Shown piece by piece: positions 52,888 to 61,587 of a DNA stretch of 64,000 bases. Location of the stretch: positions 930,001 through 994,000 of the forward strand of contig NZ_JBLWFI010000001.1 in assembly GCF_048898065.1 (NCBI RefSeq). Reading direction: 5' to 3'. The notes under the pieces were generated by a model. That model saw only the letters and a program-made list of their open reading frames with translations. It ran no database searches and was not told the DNA's origin. Source of the DNA: Tepidibacillus_B infernus. GTDB taxonomy: Bacteria; Bacillota; Bacilli; Tepidibacillales; Tepidibacillaceae. The translations under genes and the position numbers were made by a program. Position 1 is the stretch's first letter. Every line of letters starts with the position of its first letter.

Positions 52888-53472
52888 TCATCCCTTCATA
52901 TCAGACCATTGATGTTCATTATGTACGTAAGTCTCTAATTGGGATTTAATACTTCCCCTTGCTCTAAATAATAATGATTTTACCGAGCTTACAGTCGAAT
53001 TTAAAATATGAGCAATTTCTTTATAATCCATTTGCTCATATTCTCTTAGAATGAGAGCTGATCTTTGCTTTTCAGGTAAACAGTTGATCGCTTCTCTTAC
53101 TTTTTGTACGCTTTCATTCCTTAATAACTCTTGTTCTGGTAATAAATTAAGTGAAACTTGAAAAGTTTGTACTGTTTCATCCAAAAACAACTCTGAATGT
53201 TTAGATTTTCTAATTTCACTTAATGTGGTATTTCTAGCAATCGTATATAACCAAGTAGAAAAAGTTGCCTCTTCATCTCTAAATGTATCTAAACTCTTAA
53301 ATGCTTTGTAGAAGGTTTCTTGGCATATATCCTCTGCATAGGCCTCCATTCGATACGTTCGAAGTAATTGCAGGATAAAAGCTTGTATTTTCTTTTCATA
53401 TCTTTGAATCAAGATGGAATACAGCTCAATTTGACCATCTTTTATCTCCCGGATTACCTGAGAATCTGTCAT
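52888..53472 (-). CDS. ECF-type RNA polymerase sigma factor
   Basis: 194 residues. Region 2 (AYAEDICQETFYKAFKSLDTF then ATFSTWLYTIARNT) and region 4 (LPEKQRSALILREYEQMDYKEIAHILNSTVSSVKSLLFRAR) are complete, with no region 1 or 3, which is the ECF pattern. A GGGGGGATT ribosome binding site precedes it. The pair with a membrane protein suggests cell-envelope or outer-signal control. It sits between ypiA and aroA, not seen in B. subtilis. Confidence 0.92.
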   Translation of the reverse strand: MTDSQVIREIKDGQIELYSILIQRYEKKIQAFILQLLRTYRMEAYAEDICQETFYKAFKSLDTFRDEEATFSTWLYTIARNTTLSEIRKSKHSELFLDETVQTFQVSLNLLPEQELLRNESVQKVREAINCLPEKQRSALILREYEQMDYKEIAHILNSTVSSVKSLLFRARGSIKSQLETYVHNEHQWSDMKG

Positions 53473-53578
53473 CCCAAGAATCCCCCCTTTAAAGTTTCCA
53501 CTCTCATACTATATGTTTATCTCTTATTTTTAGAATAGCTTTAAATAAATTGATTCGTCAATAGATTTCTTCATATAT

Positions 53579-54871
53579 TCACTTAATTGTTGATATTTGG
53601 CGCAAATGTTCAAAAAACTGGGGATAAGAAATATTAACGGCTTCTGCCTGCTGAATAATAATAGGCTCCTTTGCAATCAACCCAGCTATAGCCATTGCCA
53701 TTCCGATCCGATGATCACCATGGGTAGATACCTGACCCCCTTGTATCCTTTGCTTACCCTCGATAACAAACCCATCTGTTAACTCTTCTACTTTGACACC
53801 TACTTGGCGCAATTCATTGACAATGGTGGAAATTCGATCACTTTCTTTAACCCTTAACTCTTCTGCATTCGTTACTTTTGTTATCCCTTCTGCTTGTGTT
53901 GCAACAACCGCAAATAAAGGTAATTCATCAATAATTTTTGGAATCCAATCCCCCGAGATGGTTATTCCCTGTAGATTACTAGATTTAACAAGAATATCAC
54001 CTACAGATTCATTTCCTTCATAGTGTAAATTTAATATTTCTATTTGGCCATTCATTTGTTGCATTGCTTGTAGAAAACCAATTCTTGTCGGGTTTAATCC
54101 GATATTCTTTATTCTTAATAAACTATTTGGAACTAAAAGAGCGGCAGCTATAAAAAAAGCTGCAGAAGAAAAATCACCGGGTATATTTACTTCTTGGCCT
54201 TCTAATCTTGGACTTGGCCAAATGGTCACTTCTTGGTTTGTTTTTTCTAATTTTGCTCCAAACTGAAGCAACATATTTTCACTGTGATCTCTAGATTGAA
54301 ATGGCTCGATCACTGTTGTTTTCTGATCTGCAAATAATCCAGCAAATAGAATTGCTGATTTTACTTGAGCGCTGGCTACTGGTGAATGGTAGGCGATTCC
54401 TTTTAATTTACCGCCTCTAATAGATAGGGGTGCATATTTCCCCTCTTCCCGACCATCTATTTTGGCTCCCATTAAAGAAAGGGGTTCCTTGATCCGTTTC
54501 ATCGGACGTTTTAAGATAGAGTCATCTCCAATAAGTACACTATGAAAGGGTTGCCCAGCTAAGATACCAGCAGTTAAGCGTATTGTTGTCCCAGAATTTC
54601 CTACATCAAGAACATATTTTGGTTCTTGTAATTGATTAAGACCCTTTCCCTTAATAATATATGAAGTCTCAGCAACTCTATCAATTTCCACACCTAATTG
54701 TCGAAATACCCTTATTGTGCTTAAACAATCTTCTCCATTTAAAAAACCATGAATATGGGTATTCCCAAGGGAAAGGGCACCAAGCATCACAGCTCGATGA
54801 GAAATCGACTTATCTCCAGGTACCTCAATAGACCCTTTAATCGATGTAATGGGATGAATAATCTGATTCAT
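53579..54871 (-). CDS. aroA: 3-phosphoshikimate 1-carboxyvinyltransferase (EPSP synthase)
   Basis: 430 residues. VPGDKSISHRAVMLG and LDVGNSGTTIRLTAGIL at the N-terminus, and the later ESDRISTIVNELR and THGDHRIGMAMAIAGL, are diagnostic. It is the sixth step of the shikimate pathway. It lies 28 bp after hisC in a leftward run aroC-aroB-hisC-aroA. tyrA, which normally separates hisC and aroA in B. subtilis, is missing. Confidence 0.96.
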   Translation of the reverse strand: MNQIIHPITSIKGSIEVPGDKSISHRAVMLGALSLGNTHIHGFLNGEDCLSTIRVFRQLGVEIDRVAETSYIIKGKGLNQLQEPKYVLDVGNSGTTIRLTAGILAGQPFHSVLIGDDSILKRPMKRIKEPLSLMGAKIDGREEGKYAPLSIRGGKLKGIAYHSPVASAQVKSAILFAGLFADQKTTVIEPFQSRDHSENMLLQFGAKLEKTNQEVTIWPSPRLEGQEVNIPGDFSSAAFFIAAALLVPNSLLRIKNIGLNPTRIGFLQAMQQMNGQIEILNLHYEGNESVGDILVKSSNLQGITISGDWIPKIIDELPLFAVVATQAEGITKVTNAEELRVKESDRISTIVNELRQVGVKVEELTDGFVIEGKQRIQGGQVSTHGDHRIGMAMAIAGLIAKEPIIIQQAEAVNISYPQFFEHLRQISTIK

Positions 54872-54899
54872 AAACTCCCCTGCCTATACAAATATTTTA

Positions 54900-55979
54900 T
54901 TAAGCAAATTGTTTTAAAGTATCCACTACTTTTTCCATTTGTTCTTTTGTGCCAATGGTCACACGTATCCAACCTGGAAAGCCAAGTTTGGACCCAGCCC
55001 TAATGATAATTCCTTCTTCTAAAAGTTTCTGAAAAACTAGCTGATCATCTGTGTTCACATTTACAAGAACAAAATTGGTTTCTGATGGAAAATAAGAAAA
55101 ACCAAGTTGTTGAAGTTCATCTAAAAAATATTGTTTATTTTTCTCGTTCTGTTCTTTGCAATATTGAATAAATTCCTGATCCAAAATGGCCTCTTCAGCA
55201 CTTACTTGAGCAAAACGATTGGCATTAAAAGGTTCCTTAATTCTTAATAGATCTTGAATCACTTTTAGATTTGAAATACCATAACCAATCCGAAGTGAAG
55301 CCAAACCATATATTTTGGAAAAGGTACGTAATATCATCAAATTTGGGTATTTAGATAGAAGTTGTAAAGAATCAGGGTATGTTTGATCAGTTACATATTC
55401 AGCATATGCTTCATCTAGGATGACTAATTTATCTTTTGGTACAAAGTCGAGAAAAGAAATAAGTTCTTGCTCTGATATGATCGTTCCCGTAGGATTATTT
55501 GGGTTACAGATCCAAATTAAAGCTGTCTTTTCGGAGATTACCTCAGCCATTTTCTCTAAATCATGTTTTCCTTCTACTAAAGGGATTTCGATCACTTTTG
55601 CCCCTTCCATTAAAGCATTCGTTTTGTACATAGGAAATGTAGGGGTAGCCATGATCACCTCAGTATTTGAATTAAGATAAGCCCTTGAAAGATATTGTAT
55701 GATTTCATCAGAGCCATTTCCTAAAATAATCTGTTCTGGAGCAATATGATATAAATCAGCAATTCGTTCTTTTAAATTTCTACCTGCACCATCAGGATAA
55801 ATCGTGATCATCTCTAGTTCTTTCAAGATCCGTTCTCGAATCCGTTTTGAGGCACCAAAAGGATTTTCATTTGATGCTAATTTCATAACATTTGTAAGAC
55901 CTAATTCTTCTTGTACGTCTTCGATCGGTTTACCAGGTTGGTAGATCGGGATCTCCTTTAATTCAGGATTTAAAATCAT
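54900..55979 (-). CDS. hisC: Histidinol-phosphate / aromatic aminotransferase
   Basis: About 359 residues from the ATG at 55979 (GAGGTG 6-8 bases upstream; the GTG at 55988 is part of it). The PLP-Lys motif RTFSKIYGLASLRIGYG, ICNPNNPTGT and LDEAYAEYV place it in the HisC family. In this aro cluster the enzyme is known also to transaminate phenylpyruvate and hydroxyphenylpyruvate. It is part of the aroB-hisC-aroA block. Confidence 0.93.
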   Translation of the reverse strand: MILNPELKEIPIYQPGKPIEDVQEELGLTNVMKLASNENPFGASKRIRERILKELEMITIYPDGAGRNLKERIADLYHIAPEQIILGNGSDEIIQYLSRAYLNSNTEVIMATPTFPMYKTNALMEGAKVIEIPLVEGKHDLEKMAEVISEKTALIWICNPNNPTGTIISEQELISFLDFVPKDKLVILDEAYAEYVTDQTYPDSLQLLSKYPNLMILRTFSKIYGLASLRIGYGISNLKVIQDLLRIKEPFNANRFAQVSAEEAILDQEFIQYCKEQNEKNKQYFLDELQQLGFSYFPSETNFVLVNVNTDDQLVFQKLLEEGIIIRAGSKLGFPGWIRVTIGTKEQMEKVVDTLKQFA

Positions 55980-56057
55980 TTCTTTCACCTCATTTCAATG
56001 TTTAATTTTATCACTTTACTATATTAAAATCTATAAATAATTGATCTTCCTTTTCTT

Positions 56058-57140
56058 CTATCTTTTTAATTCATTTAATGTCTCAAATATAAACTTTGGA
56101 TCAATATTTTGTTCAATTTTTACCTGGCCGATGGCAATAGGCAATACCATTCGAATTTGGCCATTTTTAAATTTTTTGTCTCTCAACATAATATTCATCA
56201 TTTGGTTTGTATCATATTCTTTTGGAATAGAAGTTTTACATTTAAATTTTTGAAGAAGATGTTGATAAAATGCCTCTTCTTCTTTACTTAACCATCCAAG
56301 TTTTGCAGCTAATTTGGCCGCAAAAAACATCCCAATTGCTACTGCTTCCCCATGCAGATATTGATAATTTGAAAGTGTTTCTATCACATGTCCTAATGTA
56401 TGGCCAAAATTTAAGATTGCTCTAATCCCTTGTTCTTTTTCATCTTCCATTACAATATCAGCTTTAATTTTAATTCCTTGTTTAAGAGCATAGCTTACTG
56501 CCTCTTGATCAAGATGTAGGAGAGAATCTGCGTTTTTCTCCAACCAATCCACAAATTGCCGATCTGCAATCAATCCATGCTTCAATACTTCCACTAAACC
56601 AGAGCGGACTTCTCTCGTTGGTAAGGTAGTCAAAAAAGAAGTATCATATAAAACGAATTGTGGTTGATAGAAAGAACCGATTAAATTTTTTCCTAAAGCA
56701 TGATTTATACCTACTTTGCCACCAACACTACTGTCGTGTGCCAGTATGGTAGTTGGACATTGAACATAACGAATTCCTCGCATGTAAATAGAGGCAACAA
56801 ATCCAGCTAAATCACCAATGACTCCTCCGCCTAAAGCCAAAATGACAGAAGAACGATCTAACCCATGTTGTATAGCATAAGTGATGATCTTTTCAACTTC
56901 TCCGATGGCCTTTGAAACATCCCCTGCAGGAACCACATAAGAGATGGCATCAAATTTGTTTAATTGGTCAACCACAACTTGCAAATAAAGAGGGGCAACA
57001 TTTTCATCAGAAATAATTAATATTTTCGTTTTTTGACTGATTCCAGTTTGTATTAGTAATTTAGGCAACTGGTTTATGATTTTCGAACCAATGAGGACTG
57101 GATAAGCATGGTTAGTTGTTTCGATTCTAATCGTCTTCAT
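56058..57140 (-). CDS. aroB: 3-dehydroquinate synthase
   Basis: 360 residues. The NAD site ILALGGGVIGDLAGFVASIY and metal-ligand motif ILNFGHTLGHVIETL plus HGEAVAIGMFFAAKLA are intact. It is the second step of the shikimate pathway. It begins one base after the aroC stop. aroH, which follows aroB in B. subtilis, and the trp genes are missing before hisC, only 78 bp away. Confidence 0.96.
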   Translation of the reverse strand: MKTIRIETTNHAYPVLIGSKIINQLPKLLIQTGISQKTKILIISDENVAPLYLQVVVDQLNKFDAISYVVPAGDVSKAIGEVEKIITYAIQHGLDRSSVILALGGGVIGDLAGFVASIYMRGIRYVQCPTTILAHDSSVGGKVGINHALGKNLIGSFYQPQFVLYDTSFLTTLPTREVRSGLVEVLKHGLIADRQFVDWLEKNADSLLHLDQEAVSYALKQGIKIKADIVMEDEKEQGIRAILNFGHTLGHVIETLSNYQYLHGEAVAIGMFFAAKLAAKLGWLSKEEEAFYQHLLQKFKCKTSIPKEYDTNQMMNIMLRDKKFKNGQIRMVLPIAIGQVKIEQNIDPKFIFETLNELKR

Positions 57141-57141
57141 A

Positions 57142-58314
57142 TCAATACTTCCTTATCTGTTCTTTGTAAATTTGGTATTGATGCGTAATTTCTTCATAAG
57201 AATCTCCTGAAAATTTTTCAAAAAAGGCATTTGCCAATTCCCAAGCGATCACATGCTCGGCAACAATACTAGCTGCAGGAACGGCACAAGCATCTGAGCG
57301 CTCTATGCTTGCTGCGAAGGCTTCTTTTGTGTCGATATCAACACTTTGTAATGGCTTATATAACGTAGGAATTGGCTTCATAACGCCTCTTACAATTAAA
57401 GGTTCACCCGTAGTCATACCACCTTCAATCCCTCCAGCCCGATTCGTTGAACGATAAAAACCCTTCTCTTCTGACCATAAAATTTCATCATGAACCATAG
57501 AACCAGGTAGATTTGCTACTTTAAAACCCATTCCTATTTCTACACCTTTAAACGCTTGAATACTTAAAATGGATTGAGCTATCTTACCATCAAGCTTCAG
57601 ATCCCAATGAACATGACTTCCTAATCCAATCGGTAGTCCTAAAGCAACGACTTCTACAATACCCCCGATTGAGTCCCCTATCTCTTTTGCTTCATCTATT
57701 TTCTTTATCATTAAATTACTTTCTATTTCTTCTGCGCATCTTACTTCCGATTGTTCGATCTGTTTCTGAAGTTGTTCTAACGAACGATCTACTGATAGTT
57801 GAATAAATGTTTTAGATTGAATACCACCAATATTAACAACATGACTCATAAGAATAATACCATACGGTTTAAGTAATTGTTTCACTAATGCTCCTACTGC
57901 CACTCTAATCGCTGTTTCCCTTGCGCTTGATCTTTCTAATATATTTCTTAAATCTCTATGGTTATATTTTAAACCACCGTTTAAATCGGCATGTCCAGGT
58001 CTAGGCTTAGAAACTCTTCTCGCTGATTCATCATCCACTTGATCAACACTCATGATTTTCTTCCAATGAGAATAATCTTTATTTTCTATGACTAAAGTGA
58101 TTGGGGCACCAGTTGTTTTCCCAAATCGAATCCCACTTTTGATTTGGACTTGATCATTTTCTATTTCCATTCTTCTGCCCCGACCATATCCTCCTTGTCT
58201 TTTCTTTAGAATATCATTGATTTCCTCTATCGAAATAGAGAAACCACTAGGTACTCCTTCGATAATTGCAGTTAACTGAGGTCCATGAGACTCACCAGCA
58301 GTTAAAAATCTCAT
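57142..58314 (-). CDS. aroC: Chorismate synthase
   Basis: 390 residues. Signatures: RFLTAGESHGPQLTAIIEG, KRQGGYGRGRRMEIE, GHADLNGGLKYNHRDLRNIL and NRAGGIEGGMTTGEPLIVRG. FMN-dependent last step to chorismate, the branch point to aromatic amino acids, folate and menaquinone. It is the first gene of the aro block; AGGGGGAAGAT precedes its ATG. Confidence 0.96.
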   Translation of the reverse strand: MRFLTAGESHGPQLTAIIEGVPSGFSISIEEINDILKKRQGGYGRGRRMEIENDQVQIKSGIRFGKTTGAPITLVIENKDYSHWKKIMSVDQVDDESARRVSKPRPGHADLNGGLKYNHRDLRNILERSSARETAIRVAVGALVKQLLKPYGIILMSHVVNIGGIQSKTFIQLSVDRSLEQLQKQIEQSEVRCAEEIESNLMIKKIDEAKEIGDSIGGIVEVVALGLPIGLGSHVHWDLKLDGKIAQSILSIQAFKGVEIGMGFKVANLPGSMVHDEILWSEEKGFYRSTNRAGGIEGGMTTGEPLIVRGVMKPIPTLYKPLQSVDIDTKEAFAASIERSDACAVPAASIVAEHVIAWELANAFFEKFSGDSYEEITHQYQIYKEQIRKY

Positions 58315-58420
58315 TACATCTTCCCCCTGTTCAAGAAAATAATCTACCTTCTTTTTTCAATCCAGCTTAAGTTTTCTTTAAAATATATCATATCTCATTG
58401 ATATTTTAAAACAGTAAAAC

Positions 58421-58455
58421 AAAAAAAATCTGGATTAGGTGCACTAATCCAGATT
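58421..58455 (-). terminator. Terminator of the 47-residue gene
   Basis: A perfect 12-bp stem (58427-58438 with 58444-58455) with a 5-base loop and eight A on the left gives a strong leftward terminator between the small gene and aroC. Confidence 0.8.
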
Positions 58456-58463
58456 CGTCAGCT

Positions 58464-58607
58464 TTAATGAATATATCTCATAGCGTCGTATTCTAGTTGA
58501 TTTGTACTTTTTTCTAAAATAGTTGGATCGATCCCTAAAATTTTTGTACATTCGTCCTTTGATAATAAACCTCGATAATAAGCTTCTATAATTGTATCCT
58601 TATCCAT
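58464..58607 (-). CDS. Small hypothetical protein (47 residues)
   Basis: A complete frame from ATG at 58607 to TAA at 58464, with GGAGGG 9 bases before the start and a strong terminator right after. Such framing argues it is real. The product begins MDKDTIIEAYYRGLLSKDEC and continues TKILGIDPTILEKSTNQLEY. It has one cysteine and a short helix-turn-helix look. I do not recognise it. It sits between the 101-residue membrane protein and aroC. Confidence 0.65.
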   Translation of the reverse strand: MDKDTIIEAYYRGLLSKDECTKILGIDPTILEKSTNQLEYDAMRYIH

Positions 58608-58675
58608 CTTCTGATACCCTCCAACAAAATTCTACTTAGTATCAGTATAGGATAATCAACCATTTTCTATACACA

Positions 58676-58981
58676 TTACTTTTTTTCATTCATGACTACT
58701 CTTTGCACTAACTTATTATTTCGATAATACACATATTCGCCAGAAGAAATAGAAACAAAAGTGGTGATGACTATCATTTCCCAAGTTGTTAAGTAGTTAA
58801 AGAAGCTTTCAATCACAGTCAATGACAAATACTCACCTAAAGCAACACCACTAAGCATCAGAAAAATATAAGCGAAATGCTCTGATCTATTGTCAGATAA
58901 CAATCTACTCTTAAATAGATAACGAATTCCTTGTCTATAGAATAGATAACTTAATCCAATCGTTATAATAAAATACAGCAT
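58676..58981 (-). CDS. Hypothetical membrane protein
   Basis: 101 residues with three hydrophobic segments (LYFIITIGLSYLFY; FAYIFLMLSGVALGEYLSL; WEMIVITTFVSISS). No family is recognised. It lies 49 bp after cheR on the same strand and 68 bp before the 47-residue gene. Confidence 0.65.
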   Translation of the reverse strand: MLYFIITIGLSYLFYRQGIRYLFKSRLLSDNRSEHFAYIFLMLSGVALGEYLSLTVIESFFNYLTTWEMIVITTFVSISSGEYVYYRNNKLVQRVVMNEKK

Positions 58982-59030
58982 CTTTGATTCTCCCTAATTC
59001 AGTTTCAATCTTCTATTAGTGTAACAAAGT

Positions 59031-59813
59031 TTACCTTATCTTTCTATAGAAAAATGTATCTATCGTTTCTAATTGGTATTGTGCTGGATTGAAGATTTGT
59101 TCAGTACTTCCAACAAAGAGAACTCCTCCTGGTTTTAAAGCTTGACTAAACTTTTGGTACAGGTGATTTTTCGCTTCTTCAGTAAAATAGATCATCACAT
59201 TTCTACAGATAATCAGATCAAAGTTCTTGTCAAAAGGATCTGATAATAGGTTATGCTTGCGAAATTTTATTTTATTTTTTATTTCTGGTATCACGTGCAA
59301 TACTTGATTTTGTTTTACAAAATATTTGTTTAGCATCTCTTTAGGCACTTCCTGTATAGACCTTTCCGTATAAATCGCTTCTGCTGCTTTTTTTAAAGCA
59401 CCTTCATCCAAATCAGTCGCCAATAGTTCTACTTGAAGATGAGGAAAATGATTCGCGAGAATCATCATCAGTGTATACGGTTCTTCCCCGGTAGAACAGG
59501 CTGCACTCCAGCATTTTATTTTTCTTTGATCTGGCAATTGGTGGATCACTTTGTCTGTAAGTACCTTCCATCTGCTATAGTTACGAAAAAATTCGGTTAC
59601 ATTGATCGTCATTCGATCTAACATTTCAGCAAAAAGTTGTTGATCTTTCTCAAGTGCATGAAAATAGTCTACAAAATTAGCGTATCCTCGCTTCATTCTT
59701 AATGAATTAAGCCTTCTTTTCATTTGTGCTTCTTTATATAAAGATAAATCAATACCCGTTTTTTTCTTTATTTTTTGTATAAATTGATAATAATCTTGAT
59801 CTAACGCTGTCAT
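59031..59813 (-). CDS. cheR: Chemotaxis protein methyltransferase CheR
   Basis: 260 residues. The N-terminal CheR helix domain is followed by CWSAACSTGEEPYTLMMIL (SAM site), DLIICRNVMIYFTEEAKN and KPGGVLFVGSTEQIF. It methylates glutamates of chemoreceptors in the cytoplasm. It is beside ndk as in B. subtilis, with no other che gene nearby. This shows the organism probably has flagellar or related taxis genes elsewhere. Confidence 0.94.
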   Translation of the reverse strand: MTALDQDYYQFIQKIKKKTGIDLSLYKEAQMKRRLNSLRMKRGYANFVDYFHALEKDQQLFAEMLDRMTINVTEFFRNYSRWKVLTDKVIHQLPDQRKIKCWSAACSTGEEPYTLMMILANHFPHLQVELLATDLDEGALKKAAEAIYTERSIQEVPKEMLNKYFVKQNQVLHVIPEIKNKIKFRKHNLLSDPFDKNFDLIICRNVMIYFTEEAKNHLYQKFSQALKPGGVLFVGSTEQIFNPAQYQLETIDTFFYRKIR

Positions 59814-59901
59814 TCTACTTCTCCTCGAATGTTCAATAATCTAATCTCTGTTTAATGATATTCTCCATTAAATAGATAAAATCCTCCATCAAGTATAAAA
59901 A

Positions 59902-59936
59902 CATAAAAGACTACTGACTTTACAACAGTAGTCTTT
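59902..59936 (-). terminator. Terminator of ndk
   Basis: A perfect 11-bp stem AAAGACTACTG/CAGTAGTCTTT (9-base loop) with a T-rich tail on the minus strand lies about 40 bp beyond ndk. Confidence 0.75.
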
Positions 59937-59973
59937 CAAGTAAAAAAATTGTCCAAATGCTGGGTTTTTAACT

Positions 59974-60417
59974 CTATATCCAGCGATTGATATCCTTATT
60001 ATATGTAAGTAGTTCTTCCTCATTGAAAAATAATTGAATTTCACGTTGAGCGCTTTCTAGAGAGTCAGAACCATGAATGACATTCATACTAACATTAACT
60101 CCATAATCGCCTCTAATCGTTCCAGAAGCAGCTTCTGCAGGGTTTGTCTTCCCCATCATATTTCTCGCTACTTGTACGACATTTTTCCCTTCCCAAACCA
60201 TCGCAAAAACTGGACCAGATGTTATAAAATCAACTAATTCGGGAAAGAAAGGCTTTTCTTTATGCTCTTGATAGTGTTTTTCTGCTAGTTCTGAATCGAT
60301 CATCATCAATTTAGCACCTATAAGCTGAAATCCTTTCTCCTCAAATTTTGCTACGATTTTACCAATTAAAGATCTTTGCACACCATCTGGTTTAACCATT
60401 AGAAAAGTTCTTTCCAT
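59974..60417 (-). CDS. ndk: Nucleoside diphosphate kinase
   Basis: 147 residues from the ATG at 60417, with GGGGG upstream; the longer frame adds a non-coding leader. MERTFLMVKPDGVQRSLIG and MNVIHGSDSLESAQREI (phosphorylated His) are family marks. It equalises NTP pools. It sits between hepT and cheR as in B. subtilis and has terminators on both sides. Confidence 0.96.
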   Translation of the reverse strand: MERTFLMVKPDGVQRSLIGKIVAKFEEKGFQLIGAKLMMIDSELAEKHYQEHKEKPFFPELVDFITSGPVFAMVWEGKNVVQVARNMMGKTNPAEAASGTIRGDYGVNVSMNVIHGSDSLESAQREIQLFFNEEELLTYNKDINRWI

Positions 60418-60511
60418 ATTGATACCCCCATAAAATGTAGTAAGATGCCAACGAAATTTTAACAAATTTTTCATACTATTTCAACTATGAGAAAAATTCA
60501 TTCATCAAATG

Positions 60512-60545
60512 ATAAAAAAAACCAAAGTCGATATAACTTTGGTTT
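60512..60545 (-). terminator. Terminator of the hep operon
   Basis: A perfect 10-bp stem AAACCAAAGT/ACTTTGGTTT (loop of 7) is followed by eight T on the minus strand, close to the hepT stop. Confidence 0.8.
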
Positions 60546-60551
60546 GAAAGA

Positions 60552-61517
60552 CTAATAAGTGCGATCTCCGATAAAATCACTAATTTCTAATAAAGTTTTT
60601 CTTTCTTTAATATTAGGTAGTTCCATTAAAGCTTTTTTGGCTTTTTGAATATATGTTTGTGCTAACTCTTTTGAATAGTCAATTCCTTCAGACTTGCGAA
60701 CAATGTCTACCATTTCATCCATCTGTTCTTGAAGGTGATCACTCTTTACCATCCGTTGTAGTTTTTCCTTATCCTTGGAGTAATGCAATGCATACAATGC
60801 AGGTATTGTAATATTACCTTGACGAAGGTCACTTCCAGCAGGTTTTCCAAGTTGTTCTGTTGTTCCTGTAAAATCTAAAATATCATCTACAATTTGAAAA
60901 GCCATCCCTACATTATAACCATATTGATATAGCCTTCTTACCGTTTTGAGATCTGCATTACTGGCTAGACCCCCTAATTTACAGGAAATCGCAATAAGAA
61001 GCGCAGTTTTACGTTTTATCCTTCTTAAATATTGTTTTAATGATTGGTTCCAGTTATTAAAATCTTTAATTTGTTCAATTTCTCCTTCACACATACGAAC
61101 AATTGCATTTGAAAGAGTTTGGTGAATCTCAGGGTTTTCAAATTCAGTAATTAACATTAAAGCTTCGGCAAAAATATAATCACCAGTATACATCGCAATT
61201 TTATTATCCCATTGCGCTTTTACGGTTAATTTACCACGCCTTTTATCTGCATCGTCAATCACATCATCGTGGACAAGGGTGGCCATATGTATTAATTCAA
61301 GAGCAGCAGCCACTTTTTTCAGCTTATCAAAATCATATTGCCCAAAATGGCCAGATAACAACACAAAAACAGGACGAATTCTCTTTCCCCCAGCTTTTAA
61401 TAAATGATTAGCAGATTGATTTAATATTCCTTGATCTGTTGTAATCGCACGAGATAATTCTTTTTCTATTTCATTTATATCTTTTTTCATTCTGTAGTAA
61501 ATATCTACAAGCTTCAT
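60552..61517 (-). CDS. hepT: Heptaprenyl diphosphate synthase component II (catalytic)
   Basis: 321 residues. The two aspartate-rich motifs are visible: VHDDVIDDADKRRG (DDxxD) and FQIVDDILDFTG, plus GGKRIRP at the N-terminus. Together with HepS it elongates farnesyl diphosphate to heptaprenyl diphosphate, the menaquinone side chain. It is the third gene of hepS-menG-hepT. Confidence 0.95.
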   Translation of the reverse strand: MKLVDIYYRMKKDINEIEKELSRAITTDQGILNQSANHLLKAGGKRIRPVFVLLSGHFGQYDFDKLKKVAAALELIHMATLVHDDVIDDADKRRGKLTVKAQWDNKIAMYTGDYIFAEALMLITEFENPEIHQTLSNAIVRMCEGEIEQIKDFNNWNQSLKQYLRRIKRKTALLIAISCKLGGLASNADLKTVRRLYQYGYNVGMAFQIVDDILDFTGTTEQLGKPAGSDLRQGNITIPALYALHYSKDKEKLQRMVKSDHLQEQMDEMVDIVRKSEGIDYSKELAQTYIQKAKKALMELPNIKERKTLLEISDFIGDRTY

Positions 61518-61542
61518 TCATTTCACCTTGTTTTTTAATGAT

Positions 61543-61562
61543 AAAGAAAGGTAACTTTCTTT
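61543..61562. repeat. Short palindrome between menG and hepT
   Basis: AAAGAAAG-GTAA-CTTTCTTT, a perfect 8-bp inverted repeat. It is closely similar to the palindrome at the edges of the element at 24337-24515. Possibly an operator or the remains of such a repeat. Confidence 0.35.
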
Positions 61563-61587
61563 TCTGTTTTTTTCTATCTATTCTTAT

